In this document: positions 15,377 through 23,259 of the stretch, piece after piece
Layout of the letters: each line of letters opens with the position of its first letter
How positions within the stretch are numbered: the first letter of the stretch is position 1
Source: Thermohalobaculum sp039816045
GTDB lineage: Bacteria; Pseudomonadota; Alphaproteobacteria; Rhodobacterales; Rhodobacteraceae
Direction: 5' to 3'
Length of the DNA stretch: 64,000 nucleotides
Assembly (NCBI GenBank): GCA_039816045.1
Contig: JBCBYB010000005.1
Location: 62,001 to 126,000, forward strand
Notes under the pieces: model-generated
The model's input: the letters and a program-made list of their open reading frames with translations, nothing else
Database searches by the model: none
Told to the model about the DNA's origin: nothing
Program-made: the position numbers and the translations under genes

Positions 15377-16008
15377 CCACGGCGATCGTCGACTATGGCT
15401 CCGGCAATCTGCGCTCGGCGGAGAAGGCGTTTCAGCGCATGGCCGAAGAACGCGGCACGGGCGGGCCGATCCTGGTCACCAGCGATCCGGAGGCCGTTGC
15501 CCGCGCCGAACGGGTGGTTTTGCCGGGTGTCGGGGCTTTTGCAGACTGCCGCTCCGGGCTCATGGCTGTGGACGGGATGGCCGAGGCGATCACAGAGCGC
15601 ACCGAGGCGGGGCACCCCTTCCTCGGGATCTGTGTCGGCATGCAGCTGATGGCAACCCGCGGGCTCGAGCATGGCGAGACGCCCGGCTTCGACTGGATCC
15701 CGGGGGACGTGGTGCGTCTCGAGCCCAACGATGCGGGGCTTAAGGTGCCGCATATGGGCTGGAACGAACTCATGCTCGGAGAGCATGCTCTGTTCGACGG
15801 GATCGAACCGGGGGCGCATGCCTATTTCGTGCATTCCTACCATGTCCGCCCGCGCAATCCCGAGCAGCGGCTGGCCCATGTGCACTATGGCGAGATGGTC
15901 GCGGCGATTGTCGGACGCGGCAACCGGGTCGGCACCCAGTTCCACCCGGAGAAGAGCCAGGCGACGGGTCTCACGCTAATCGGAAATTTCCTCTCCTGGG
16001 AACCCTGA
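15373..16008 (+). CDS. hisH: Imidazole glycerol phosphate synthase, glutaminase subunit
   Basis: A 211-residue class I glutamine amidotransferase that feeds ammonia to HisF. The nucleophile elbow is LGICVGMQLM (Cys near 83), preceded by VVLPGVGAFADC. The catalytic His and Glu are in VGTQFHPEKSQ near 190. ATG at 15373 sits in an ATGA overlap with DUF2628. hisA and hisF, which normally follow in this group, are absent here: a LysE exporter gene comes next after 79 bases. Confidence 0.94.
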   Translation: MTTAIVDYGSGNLRSAEKAFQRMAEERGTGGPILVTSDPEAVARAERVVLPGVGAFADCRSGLMAVDGMAEAITERTEAGHPFLGICVGMQLMATRGLEHGETPGFDWIPGDVVRLEPNDAGLKVPHMGWNELMLGEHALFDGIEPGAHAYFVHSYHVRPRNPEQRLAHVHYGEMVAAIVGRGNRVGTQFHPEKSQATGLTLIGNFLSWEP

Positions 16009-16032
16009 GCACCGCGCGAGCCGAAGCCCCGC

Positions 16033-16062
16033 TTGACCTCGTGGGAACCCACTGTCTTTGCT
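16033..16062 (+). promoter_or_regulatory. Promoter with embedded palindrome before the LysE gene
   Basis: TTGACC (16033-16038) is a good -35, and a weak TTTGCT lies at about 16057-16062. Between them is the palindrome GTGGG-AA-CCCAC (16041-16052), which fills the spacer. A repressor bound there would block RNA polymerase. It lies 26 bases before the LysE start. The boxes are by eye only. Confidence 0.35.
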
Positions 16063-16087
16063 GGTGGAAACAGAGGAGTGCACCCAC

Positions 16088-16717
16088 ATGTCCTTCGATC
16101 TCTGGCTGGCCTTTGCCGTGGCCTCTGCCGTACTGCTCGCGATCCCGGGGCCAACCATCATGGTGGTTGTCGCCCAGGCCCTCGCCCGAGGCCGCTCCTC
16201 GGGATGGATCACGGTGCCCGGCGTGGTGTTGGGGGATTTCACCGCGATGACGATCTCGCTGGCGGGCGCGGGCGCGGTGCTGGCAACCTCGGCGACGCTC
16301 TTCACGGCGCTGAAGCTCGCTGGGGCGGCCTATCTGATCTGGCTCGGCATTCAGCTCTGGCGGAACCCGCCCAGCGAGCTGCGCCCCGAAGACCTGGGCA
16401 CTTCGAAGCGGCGGAGCGCGTGGCGGCTCTTCTGGCAGTCCTATGTGGTGACGGCGCTCAACCCGAAGAGCATCGTGTTCTTTGTCGCCTTCGTGCCGCA
16501 GTTTGTGGACCCGGCCGCTCCGCTCCTGCCGCAGTTCGTGGTGCTTGAGGCAACGTTCCTTGCGCTTGCGGGGATCAATACCGCCCTTTGGGCGGCAGGC
16601 GCCGGGACGCTTCGGCAAAAAATCGGGCGGCCTTCGGTGCTGCGCGCCATGGGGCGAACGGGCGGAGCCTTCCTGATCGGCGCCGGGGTCCTCACGGCCT
16701 TTGCGCGGCGCGCCTGA
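16088..16717 (+). CDS. LysE/RhtB family exporter
   Basis: A 209-residue membrane protein with about six hydrophobic segments. The LysE family start (LWLAFAVASAVLLAIPGPTIMVVVAQAL, GPT motif near 24) and the central LKLAGAAYLIWLGIQLWR (near 74) are clear, as is ALNPKSIVFFVAFVPQF near 125. The family exports amino acids such as lysine, threonine or homoserine. ATG at 16088 with GAGGAG nine bases upstream is preferred to an earlier in-frame ATG at 16058. It is convergent with polA, with three bases between stops. Confidence 0.9.
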   Translation: MSFDLWLAFAVASAVLLAIPGPTIMVVVAQALARGRSSGWITVPGVVLGDFTAMTISLAGAGAVLATSATLFTALKLAGAAYLIWLGIQLWRNPPSELRPEDLGTSKRRSAWRLFWQSYVVTALNPKSIVFFVAFVPQFVDPAAPLLPQFVVLEATFLALAGINTALWAAGAGTLRQKIGRPSVLRAMGRTGGAFLIGAGVLTAFARRA

Positions 16718-16720
16718 GGT

Positions 16721-19609
16721 TCAGTGGGCCTCCGCCCAACTCGCCCCCTGCCCTGCATCCACAACCAGCGGGACATCGAGCTTGACGGCCGGCTCGGCGG
16801 CCCCTTCCATCACGCCGCGCACGCAGGCGACGGTGGCGTCCGACTCGGCCTCCGGCACCTCGAAGAGCAACTCGTCATGGACCTGCAGCAGCATCCGGGC
16901 CGCAAGTCCCGCCTCTGACAGCGCGTCCGGGATGCGGATCATCGCGCGGCGGATCACATCGGCCGCCGTGCCTTGGATTGGTGCGTTGATTGCGGCGCGC
17001 TCGGCAAAGCCCCGCCCCGGACCCTTCTGCGCGATCCCGGGCGTGTGGATGCGCCGGCCGAACAGCGTCTCCACAAACCCTTGCGCGCGCGCAGTCTCCT
17101 TGGTCGTCCTCATGTAGTCGCGGATGCCGGGGAACCGCTCGAAATAGGCGTCGATGAACTGCTTCGCATCGCCGTGAGGGATGCGCAGATTGTTCGCGAG
17201 CCCGAAGGCCGAGATCCCGTAGATCACGCCGAAGTTGATCGCCTTGGCCTGGCGGCGAACCATCGGGTCCATACCCTCCACGGGCACGCCGAACACCTCC
17301 GAGGCAGTCATTGCGTGGATGTCCTGGCCCTCGCGGAAGGCCGCCTTCAGCGCATCGATCTCGGCGATGTGGGCAAGGATACGCAGCTCGATCTGGCTGT
17401 AGTCGAGGCTGAGGATCACGTTCCCCGGCTCCGCTACGAAGGCGCGCCGGATGCCGCGGCCCTCCTCCGTGCGCACGGGGATGTTCTGCAGGTTCGGATC
17501 GGTCGAGGCGAGCCGCCCGGTCGCGGTCGCCGCCAGGCTGAACGAGGTGTGCACGCGCCCCGTCTCCGCATTGATGTGCCCCGGCAGCGCGTCCGTATAG
17601 GTCGAGCGCAGCTTCGAGACCTGGCGCCAGTCGAGGACGCGGGCCGGCAGGTCATGGCCCTGGGCTGCCAACGTCTCCAGCACATCCGCTCCGGTCCCCC
17701 AGGCCCCTGTCTTGCCCTTCTTGCCGCCCTCGAGGCTCATCTCGTCGAACAGGATCTCGCCCAGCTGCTTCGGCGAGCCCACATTGAACGACCGCCCCGC
17801 GAGCGTGTGGATCTCCTCCTCCAGCTCCGCCATCTTCTGAGCAAACCGCGAGGACTGGCGGGCCAGTTCATCGCGGTCGACCTTAATCCCGGCGCGCTCC
17901 ATCTCGGCGAGCACCGGCACCAGCGGACGCTCCAGCGTGTGGTAGACCGTCGAGACCCGCTCAGCCGCCAGACGCGGGCGCAAGTGGTGCCAGAGGCGCA
18001 GCGTCACATCGGCGTCCTCGGCGGCGTATTCTGCCGCCTTCTCCAACTCCACCCGGTCGAACGTGATCGCCGATTTGCCAGAGCCGATCAGCTCCTTAAT
18101 CGGCAGCGGTTTGTGCCCGAGATGGCGCTCCGAGAGCTCGTCCATCCCATGCCCTCCGAGCCCCGAGTCGAGCGCGTAGGAGATCAGCATGGTGTCGTCG
18201 ATCGGCACGACTGGGACCCCTTGGCGGGCAAGGACCTTGATATCGAATTTCAGGTTTTGCCCGATCTTCAGACAGGCGGGGTCGGCCAGCACCGGCGCCA
18301 AAACCGCCAAGGCTTCATCCAAGGTCAGCTGTCCATCCACCCGCTGCGTTCGTCCAAGCAGATCGCCATCGCCCTCCACATGGGCCACCGGAACATAAGC
18401 CGCCCGGCCGGGTGAGAGCGCCAGGGCGATCCCTGCGATCTCCGCCACCATCTCGTCGAGGCAGGTGGTCTCCAGATCGACCGAGAGCGAGCCCTGCGCC
18501 ACCGCTTCCGCCGCCCAAGCCTCCAGCTCCCCGCGCTCTCGGATAATCTGGTATCCGGCGCGATCAAGCGCCCCCATCTCAAGCCGGGCGCCAGGAGCGG
18601 CGGTCCCCGATCCATCGGGGCCGCTGCGACCGGCTTGGGTGGGGCTCGATGCCCCGCCCGAGCCGTCCGCCTCGCCAGACCCCGCTCGGGCCGCAACCAC
18701 AGGCGCTTCCGCCCCCAGCGCCTCAGCGATCCGCGCGGTCAGCGAGCGGAACTCCATCTCGGCCAAAAATCCCAAGAGCCGCTCCGGATCGGGCTGCTCC
18801 AACCCGAACGCGTCCAGCGCTTCCACAACCGGGACATCCCGCTTCAGCGTCACGAGATCGCGGGAGAGCCGGATCTGATCGGCCTTCTCCACCAGGGTCT
18901 GGCGCCGCTTGGGTTGCTTTATCTCCTCAGCCCGCGCCAGCAGGGTGTCCAGATCACCATACTCCCCGATCAGTTGAGCCGCCGTCTTGATCCCGATCCC
19001 CGGCGCGCCGGGCACATTGTCGACCGAGTCGCCAGCCAGCGCCTGCACATCGACCACCCGCTCGGGACCCACGCCGAACTTCGCCTCCACCTCCTCGGGC
19101 CCGATATCCGCCTTCTTCATCGGATCGCGCATGTTGACGCCGCCGCCGACCAGTTGCATCAGGTCCTTGTCCGAACTAATGATCGTCACGGTCGCCCCAG
19201 CTTCCTTTGCCTGCTCGGCATAGGTGGCGATCAGATCGTCCGCCTCAAAGCCTTCCATCTCGATGCAAGGCAACCCAAAGGCCCGCGTCGCCTGACGGAT
19301 CAGCTGGAACTGCGGCACCAGATCCTCAGGCGGCTCAGAGCGGTTCGCCTTGTATTCGGGGTAGATCTCGTTGCGGAAGCTCTGAGACGAATGGTCGAAG
19401 ATCACCGCGAAATGGGTTGGCACCTTGGTGCTGGCCAGTCCCATCTCCGCGTGTAGCATGGCACAGAACATGTTCACCGCACCGGTCGGCGTGCCATCCG
19501 AGCGATAGTTGTACTTGGCATCCCGGTTCGCCGCCTGGAAATAGGCGCGAAAGATAAACCCCGACCCATCGACAAGATAGAGATGGTCGCCCTTGCCGAT
19601 GCCGCTCAT
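16721..19609 (-). CDS. polA: DNA polymerase I
   Basis: A 962-residue three-domain polymerase for Okazaki fragment maturation and repair synthesis. Residues 1-295 are the 5'-3' nuclease (VDGSGFIFRAYF, GFEADDLIATYA, SSDKDLMQLV). About 300-345 is a Gly/Ser/Ala linker that carries a repeat shared with the sulfotransferase gene. From about 355 comes the 3'-5' exonuclease with all three motifs (SVDLETT, GQNLKFDIKVL, YAAEDADVT), so proofreading should be active. From about 575 comes the polymerase with motif A LSLDYSQIELR, motif B KAINFGVIYG and motif C QVHDELLFE. GGAGAGACGGC precedes the ATG, which overlaps the hydrolase stop (ATGA). Confidence 0.97.
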   Translation of the reverse strand: MSGIGKGDHLYLVDGSGFIFRAYFQAANRDAKYNYRSDGTPTGAVNMFCAMLHAEMGLASTKVPTHFAVIFDHSSQSFRNEIYPEYKANRSEPPEDLVPQFQLIRQATRAFGLPCIEMEGFEADDLIATYAEQAKEAGATVTIISSDKDLMQLVGGGVNMRDPMKKADIGPEEVEAKFGVGPERVVDVQALAGDSVDNVPGAPGIGIKTAAQLIGEYGDLDTLLARAEEIKQPKRRQTLVEKADQIRLSRDLVTLKRDVPVVEALDAFGLEQPDPERLLGFLAEMEFRSLTARIAEALGAEAPVVAARAGSGEADGSGGASSPTQAGRSGPDGSGTAAPGARLEMGALDRAGYQIIRERGELEAWAAEAVAQGSLSVDLETTCLDEMVAEIAGIALALSPGRAAYVPVAHVEGDGDLLGRTQRVDGQLTLDEALAVLAPVLADPACLKIGQNLKFDIKVLARQGVPVVPIDDTMLISYALDSGLGGHGMDELSERHLGHKPLPIKELIGSGKSAITFDRVELEKAAEYAAEDADVTLRLWHHLRPRLAAERVSTVYHTLERPLVPVLAEMERAGIKVDRDELARQSSRFAQKMAELEEEIHTLAGRSFNVGSPKQLGEILFDEMSLEGGKKGKTGAWGTGADVLETLAAQGHDLPARVLDWRQVSKLRSTYTDALPGHINAETGRVHTSFSLAATATGRLASTDPNLQNIPVRTEEGRGIRRAFVAEPGNVILSLDYSQIELRILAHIAEIDALKAAFREGQDIHAMTASEVFGVPVEGMDPMVRRQAKAINFGVIYGISAFGLANNLRIPHGDAKQFIDAYFERFPGIRDYMRTTKETARAQGFVETLFGRRIHTPGIAQKGPGRGFAERAAINAPIQGTAADVIRRAMIRIPDALSEAGLAARMLLQVHDELLFEVPEAESDATVACVRGVMEGAAEPAVKLDVPLVVDAGQGASWAEAH
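18641..18669. repeat. Copy 1 of a 29-base hairpin repeat, inside polA linker
   Basis: GGGGCTCGATGCCCC (18641-18655, stem GGGGC/GCCCC, loop TCGAT), four unlike bases, then GAGCCGTCCG (18660-18669). The same two blocks with the same spacing occur at 21970-21998. On the coding strand it encodes DGSGGASSP, about residues 315-323, in the flexible linker between the nuclease and exonuclease domains. Confidence 0.6.
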
Positions 19610-20427
19610 GCCGTCTCTCCGAAAAACCTCAACGCCTCCGCCAGGAAAGCCTCAGGCGCGTCCTCTTGCATCAGATGGCCTGCGCCGGGGACTGGCCGCA
19701 AGGGTGTCTTCAGCATTCCGGCCAGACGTTGACCCGTCTCGATGGGGATCCACGCATCCTCTTCCCCCCAGAGCAGCGAGACCGGGCAGGCAAGGGTGCC
19801 GAGGCGCGGCTCGATCTCATCGGTGTAGCGCACATCCATCTGCGCGATCTGGCGGTAGAAGGCGCGCTGGCCGATCGCGCCGAGCCAGGGCGCGATGTAG
19901 GGCTCGAGCTCGCTTTCGCGCAGCGTCCGGTGCATCGCTGAGTCGAGATAGGCCGCAACGATGGCCCGTTGGAGATAGTCCGGCACCCCGGCAAAAGCCG
20001 CCTCGTGATGTTTGATGTGCTGCACGAAGGGTGAGCCCCAGGGCCGGATGGCAACCGGATCGATCAGGATGAGGCGCGCATAGGCAAGACCATCCAGCAG
20101 GGCGCCCCTGAGCGCCGTCGTCCCACCGAAATCATGGGCAATGACGAAGGGGGGCGCCTCGAACCACTGCCGATAGAGCGCCGCCCAGATCCTGTTCTGG
20201 ACGCCGAGCGAGACATCCGCGTCCGGCTTTTCCGAAGCGCCATAGCCCAGCATGTCGAAGCAATGGACCCGGAACCGGGCCGTCAGCACCGGTGCAATTC
20301 TGTGCCATTCCCAGGCCGAGAAGGGGGTGCCATGCAGCAGCGCAAGGGGCGGACCCTCTCCGCCCACCCAAACCGCGATACGGCGACCGTCGATCTCCGC
20401 GTCGCGGCGAGTGAGCCCCGCGGTCAC
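19606..20427 (-). CDS. Alpha/beta hydrolase
   Basis: A 273-residue alpha/beta hydrolase. The oxyanion region is LALLHGTPFSAWEWHRIAPVL (near 27). The nucleophile position reads VIAHDFGGTTAL, i.e. H-D-F-G-G, an Asp nucleophile elbow as in haloalkane dehalogenase and epoxide hydrolase relatives, not the Ser of esterases. LLWGEEDAWIPIETG near 218 and GAGHLMQEDAPEAF near 247 supply the acid and His. GTG at 20427 was chosen because it forms a GTGA overlap with the zinc-finger gene; longer upstream frames overlap that gene entirely. The stop overlaps polA (ATGA). Substrate unknown. Confidence 0.85.
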   Translation of the reverse strand: MTAGLTRRDAEIDGRRIAVWVGGEGPPLALLHGTPFSAWEWHRIAPVLTARFRVHCFDMLGYGASEKPDADVSLGVQNRIWAALYRQWFEAPPFVIAHDFGGTTALRGALLDGLAYARLILIDPVAIRPWGSPFVQHIKHHEAAFAGVPDYLQRAIVAAYLDSAMHRTLRESELEPYIAPWLGAIGQRAFYRQIAQMDVRYTDEIEPRLGTLACPVSLLWGEEDAWIPIETGQRLAGMLKTPLRPVPGAGHLMQEDAPEAFLAEALRFFGETA

Positions 20428-20606
20428 GCGTTGGGATCCGCCGGTCCCCCCTTGAGGATGAAGCATTTGTCGCAATAGCCACAAACGACATAGCCTTCGG
20501 CGGGGATCGAGTACCAGACCCGAGGGTGGCCGAGCGCGCCTTGGCCACCGTCGCAGGCGACGCGGGTGGTGGTGACGACCACGGTCTCTTGGGTGTCGAC
20601 GGTCAT
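20424..20606 (-). CDS. Zinc-finger (zf-CHCC type) small protein
   Basis: A 60-residue protein with Cys18, His27, Cys42 and Cys45 in the spacing C-X8-H-X14-C-X2-C (ACDGG, GHPRVWY, VCGYCDKCF). This is the zf-CHCC domain, the same fold as the zinc-binding mitochondrial complex I subunit NDUFS6. Short bacterial versions are widespread in alphaproteobacteria without a settled role; complex I assembly is an inference from the fold. It is the first gene of the zinc finger-hydrolase-polA operon, each junction being a four-base overlap. Confidence 0.85.
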   Translation of the reverse strand: MTVDTQETVVVTTTRVACDGGQGALGHPRVWYSIPAEGYVVCGYCDKCFILKGGPADPNA

Positions 20607-20736
20607 GGCAGTGACTCCAGCTGATCACGCTTGGCTCCGTAGGATCATACCCGCCAGCCAATCCCCCGCAACCCACGGACGGCCAAGCAGAGCGCGACCT
20701 GAGCGCACGGCTTGTCAAAGCGCCCGGGGCCGGGCA

Positions 20737-20756
20737 TGGCTGCACCCGAGCAGCCA
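20737..20756 (+). other. Stem-loop directly upstream of the ABC ATPase ribosome-binding site
   Basis: TGGCTGC-ACCCGA-GCAGCCA is a perfect 7-bp stem with a six-base loop, ending four bases before GGAGA, the likely ribosome-binding site of the ABC ATPase gene. If that gene starts at 20769, the hairpin is in the leader mRNA and could modulate initiation. Confidence 0.4.
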
Positions 20757-20768
20757 AGCGGAGACCGC

Positions 20769-21737
20769 ATGCCGAGCCCCATGACAGAGAGCCCACCGGC
20801 AAACGCCATCGAAGTACGCGGACTGGTCAAGACCTATCCGGCCTCGGCGGGCGGCGCCCCGAAGCAGGCGCTCAAGGGCATCGATCTCGATATCCCCGCC
20901 GGCTCGATCTTCGGGCTGTTGGGACCGAACGGGGCTGGGAAGTCGACCTTCATCAACATCCTCGCCGGGCTGGTGGTGAAATCGGCGGGGACCGTGCGGA
21001 TCTGGGGCTTCGACCAGGACATCAACCCACGCCAATCCCGTGCTGCCATCGGTGTGGTCCCGCAGGAGCTCAATGTCGATCCGTTCTTCTGCCCGGAAGA
21101 CGCGCTCGAGGTGCAGGCCGGGCTCTACGGCGTGCCGAAGCGAGAGCGCCAGACGGCGGAGATCCTCCGTCGCGTCGGCCTCGCAGACAAAGCACGCGCT
21201 TATGCCCGGACCCTCTCAGGGGGGATGCGCCGGCGGCTGTTGGTGGCCAAGGCGCTGGTGCACCGACCGGCGGTTCTGGTGCTGGACGAACCGACGGCCG
21301 GCGTGGACATCGAACTCCGCCAAATGCTTTGGGCCTATGTCCGGGACTTGAACGCAGCGGGAACGACTGTGATCCTGACCACGCACTACCTCGAAGAAGC
21401 AGAAGAGATGTGCGACCGCATCGCGATCATCGACGAAGGGAGCGTCGTTGCCTGTGACGCAACGGATCGGCTGTTGTCTCGGCTGGACGCGAAGACACTG
21501 GTGCTGCGATTGGCCGGTCCGCTCGCCGAGACACCATCGTTCGGGCCAGAGATCCAAGTATCGCTTAGGACTCCGGACACGCTGTGCCTCAGCTACTCAC
21601 GCAGCGCGGTCACGGCGCCCGAACTCATTTCGCGTGTCCAAAGCACGGGCCTTGAGGTGCGCGACATCAGCACTGAAGAACCGCATCTCGAAGAGGTGTT
21701 TCTCGCCCTGACCCGCCGTGCACCGTTGGAGACATGA
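20769..21737 (+). CDS. ABC transporter ATP-binding protein (ABC-2/YadG-like)
   Basis: A 322-residue ATPase subunit of an ABC-2 type exporter. Walker A is GLLGPNGAGKSTFINIL (near 49), the Q-loop GVVPQELNVDPF (near 95), the signature LSGGMRRRL (near 146), Walker B VLVLDEPTAGVD (near 167), and the switch His ILTTHYLEEAEEM (near 200). The C-terminal 80 residues are the usual extra regulatory domain of this subfamily. ATG 20769 follows GGAGACCGC; an ATG at 20736 in frame is the alternative. The permease normally encoded next is missing: only a 12-codon frame follows, then the opposite-strand sulfotransferase gene. Confidence 0.93.
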   Translation: MPSPMTESPPANAIEVRGLVKTYPASAGGAPKQALKGIDLDIPAGSIFGLLGPNGAGKSTFINILAGLVVKSAGTVRIWGFDQDINPRQSRAAIGVVPQELNVDPFFCPEDALEVQAGLYGVPKRERQTAEILRRVGLADKARAYARTLSGGMRRRLLVAKALVHRPAVLVLDEPTAGVDIELRQMLWAYVRDLNAAGTTVILTTHYLEEAEEMCDRIAIIDEGSVVACDATDRLLSRLDAKTLVLRLAGPLAETPSFGPEIQVSLRTPDTLCLSYSRSAVTAPELISRVQSTGLEVRDISTEEPHLEEVFLALTRRAPLET

Positions 21738-21769
21738 CCGCGCGCCGCGTCGACCACAGCGCCCCTTGA
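21734..21769 (+). other. Twelve-codon frame overlapping the ABC ATPase stop, possible permease remnant
   Basis: ATG at 21734 forms an ATGA overlap with the ABC ATPase stop and encodes MTARRVDHSAP before TGA. Such an overlap is how an ABC-2 permease usually begins in this type of operon. No permease-like peptide follows in any frame up to 21837. It may be the stump left by deletion of the permease gene, or a chance start. Confidence 0.3.
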
Positions 21770-21837
21770 GCCGTTCCGCCCGCGGCGCCCTGCAAACGTT
21801 GCGCTCGTGGAACCGATCGCAAACTGCCGGCTGCGCA

Positions 21838-22728
21838 TTATCGCACCAGCTTCTTCGCCAGACCGCTGGCGATGTCGCCCCAAACTTGGCGGAGTTGATC
21901 CGCCCCAGAGAGCACGGGCCCGGGCTGGGCGCCCCGCGCCTCGCCCCCGGCGGGGTGCGCGGGTTCACGGGGGCTCGATGCCCCCGGGGAGCCGTCCGGC
22001 TCGATCGCTAACGCTGCAGTCGCATACCAGCCCCGGTCTGAAAAACGGGCATGAAGAGCCGCGTCCAGAGCATTGTCCCTAAGAATACGTGCGCACCAGT
22101 CGGCCCCGAGCGTCGCCTCCGTCACGGCCTTCTCCTGCGTGACGTTGCGGTCCTCAACTCTGTCGTCGATCCCAAGCTCCTTGCTGATGCCAGAGATCAT
22201 CTCCGCCGCTCGGCGATAATCGCCGACAAACCAGAACTCGGCGAGACGCGCCTCCAAGAACTCCAAACGCCCTGCGGACGAAAGCCTGTAGAGTGCCGGC
22301 ACCCCTTGCTCGAAATAGCGGTTCAGCAAAAAGCGGCTGATCGGATTGCGCCGTTGCACCGCATACCAGCGCGCGAACGCCGGTGGCTCCGGGGCGTGCC
22401 CCTGGCGGTGCCAGCTCCAACGGTAGTTGTAGAGGGACAGATGATAGCCCACCGGATCGCGCAAGAGCACACTCTCTCGGATCTCAGCCCCCGGCAGGAG
22501 CCGCTTCAGGGACACGCTCAGGGAATGCCCTGACACCGCCCGGAGCCCATCGAGGTCGACCTCTTGCACCAGCCCAGGATAGCGGTTGCCGATCACATTG
22601 CGCCAGATGCTTTCCCAACGGGGCGCCACCAGAAACGCGTCGCCGAGATGCCGCTCGAAATGAGCCTCGACCGTCGTGCCGGCGCATTTCGGCACATGCA
22701 GCAGGAAATGCACCACACGGTCTGCCAC
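21838..22728 (-). CDS. Sulfotransferase family protein
   Basis: A 296-residue protein. The 5'-phosphosulfate-binding loop HVPKCAGTTVEAHF lies at 11-24, and the 3'-phosphate region ESVLLRDPVGYHLSLYNYRW near 84-103 matches the sulfotransferase type 2 pattern (R-D-P-x-x-R/Y...S). FWFVGDYRRAAEMI near 166 is also typical. Such enzymes sulfate carbohydrates, proteins or small molecules using PAPS; the acceptor is unknown. From about residue 243 the tail becomes Pro/Gly/Ala-rich and contains the repeat shared with polA. It faces the ABC ATPase gene convergently. Confidence 0.8.
   Translation of the reverse strand: MADRVVHFLLHVPKCAGTTVEAHFERHLGDAFLVAPRWESIWRNVIGNRYPGLVQEVDLDGLRAVSGHSLSVSLKRLLPGAEIRESVLLRDPVGYHLSLYNYRWSWHRQGHAPEPPAFARWYAVQRRNPISRFLLNRYFEQGVPALYRLSSAGRLEFLEARLAEFWFVGDYRRAAEMISGISKELGIDDRVEDRNVTQEKAVTEATLGADWCARILRDNALDAALHARFSDRGWYATAALAIEPDGSPGASSPREPAHPAGGEARGAQPGPVLSGADQLRQVWGDIASGLAKKLVR
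21970..21998. repeat. Copy 2 of the hairpin repeat, in the sulfotransferase C-terminal coding region
   Basis: GGGGCTCGATGCCCC (21970-21984), four bases, then GAGCCGTCCG (21989-21998), matching 18641-18669 at 25 of 29 positions, with all differences in the four-base spacer. It encodes DGSPGASSP in the same reading frame as in polA. It lies beyond the recognisable sulfotransferase core, in a low-complexity tail. Confidence 0.6.
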
Positions 22729-22790
22729 GTCGTCCTCCGGTCGCAGCGACGTCCTCTGCGCCGCGGGCGCCTTCCTAGCCCGTCATGGCC

Positions 22791-22820
22791 GCCTTGGCCA
22801 GCAGCGGCCTTGCCAAGGCC
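22791..22820 (+). other. Overlapping alternative stem-loops before the HIT gene
   Basis: GGCCTT-GCC-AAGGCC (22806-22820) is a perfect hairpin. Its 3' arm can instead pair with an upstream GCCTTGG (22791-22797 with 22813-22819). The two pairings exclude each other, as in an attenuator. The leader of the HIT gene (start 22869) would contain both, if transcription starts upstream. No U-tract follows. Confidence 0.35.
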
Positions 22821-22868
22821 AAGCCGTCACCGCATGGTCGCGCCCGAGCCCTCTGACGGAGACCCGCC

Positions 22869-23258
22869 ATGTCCTACGCCTATGACGACCAAAACATCTT
22901 CGCCAAGATCCTCCGCGGTGAGATCCCCAACAGAACCGTTCTGGAAACGGAGCACTGTCTTGCCTTCGAGGACATCTACCCGAAGGCCCCGGTCCATGTT
23001 CTGGTGATCCCCAAGGGCCCCTATGTGAACGCGGACCATTTCGGAGCGGCGGCATCCGATGCCGAACTGGCGGATTTTGCCCGTACGGTCGCTAAGTTGA
23101 CGGCCGAGACCGGTGTTGCAGAGGCCGCGGGAGGCGAAGGCTATCGTCTTGTGTCGAACGCCGGGGTGAACGGGGTGCAGGAGGTTCCGCACTATCACGT
23201 CCACGTGCTCGGCGGGCGGGTGCTCGGCCGGATCGTGCCAAAGGCCCCCGACGAGTGA
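22869..23258 (+). CDS. HIT family (histidine triad) nucleotide-binding protein
   Basis: A 129-residue HINT-type hydrolase of purine nucleoside phosphoramidates. The histidine triad is seen as VPHYHVHVLGGR (H-x-H-x-H near 109-113). NIFAKILRGEIPNRTVLETEHCLAFEDIYPKAPVHVLVIPK at the N-terminus is the typical HINT start. GGAG precedes ATG 22869. It is convergent with the HAD gene; only one base separates the stops. Confidence 0.93.
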   Translation: MSYAYDDQNIFAKILRGEIPNRTVLETEHCLAFEDIYPKAPVHVLVIPKGPYVNADHFGAAASDAELADFARTVAKLTAETGVAEAAGGEGYRLVSNAGVNGVQEVPHYHVHVLGGRVLGRIVPKAPDE

Positions 23259-23259
23259 G

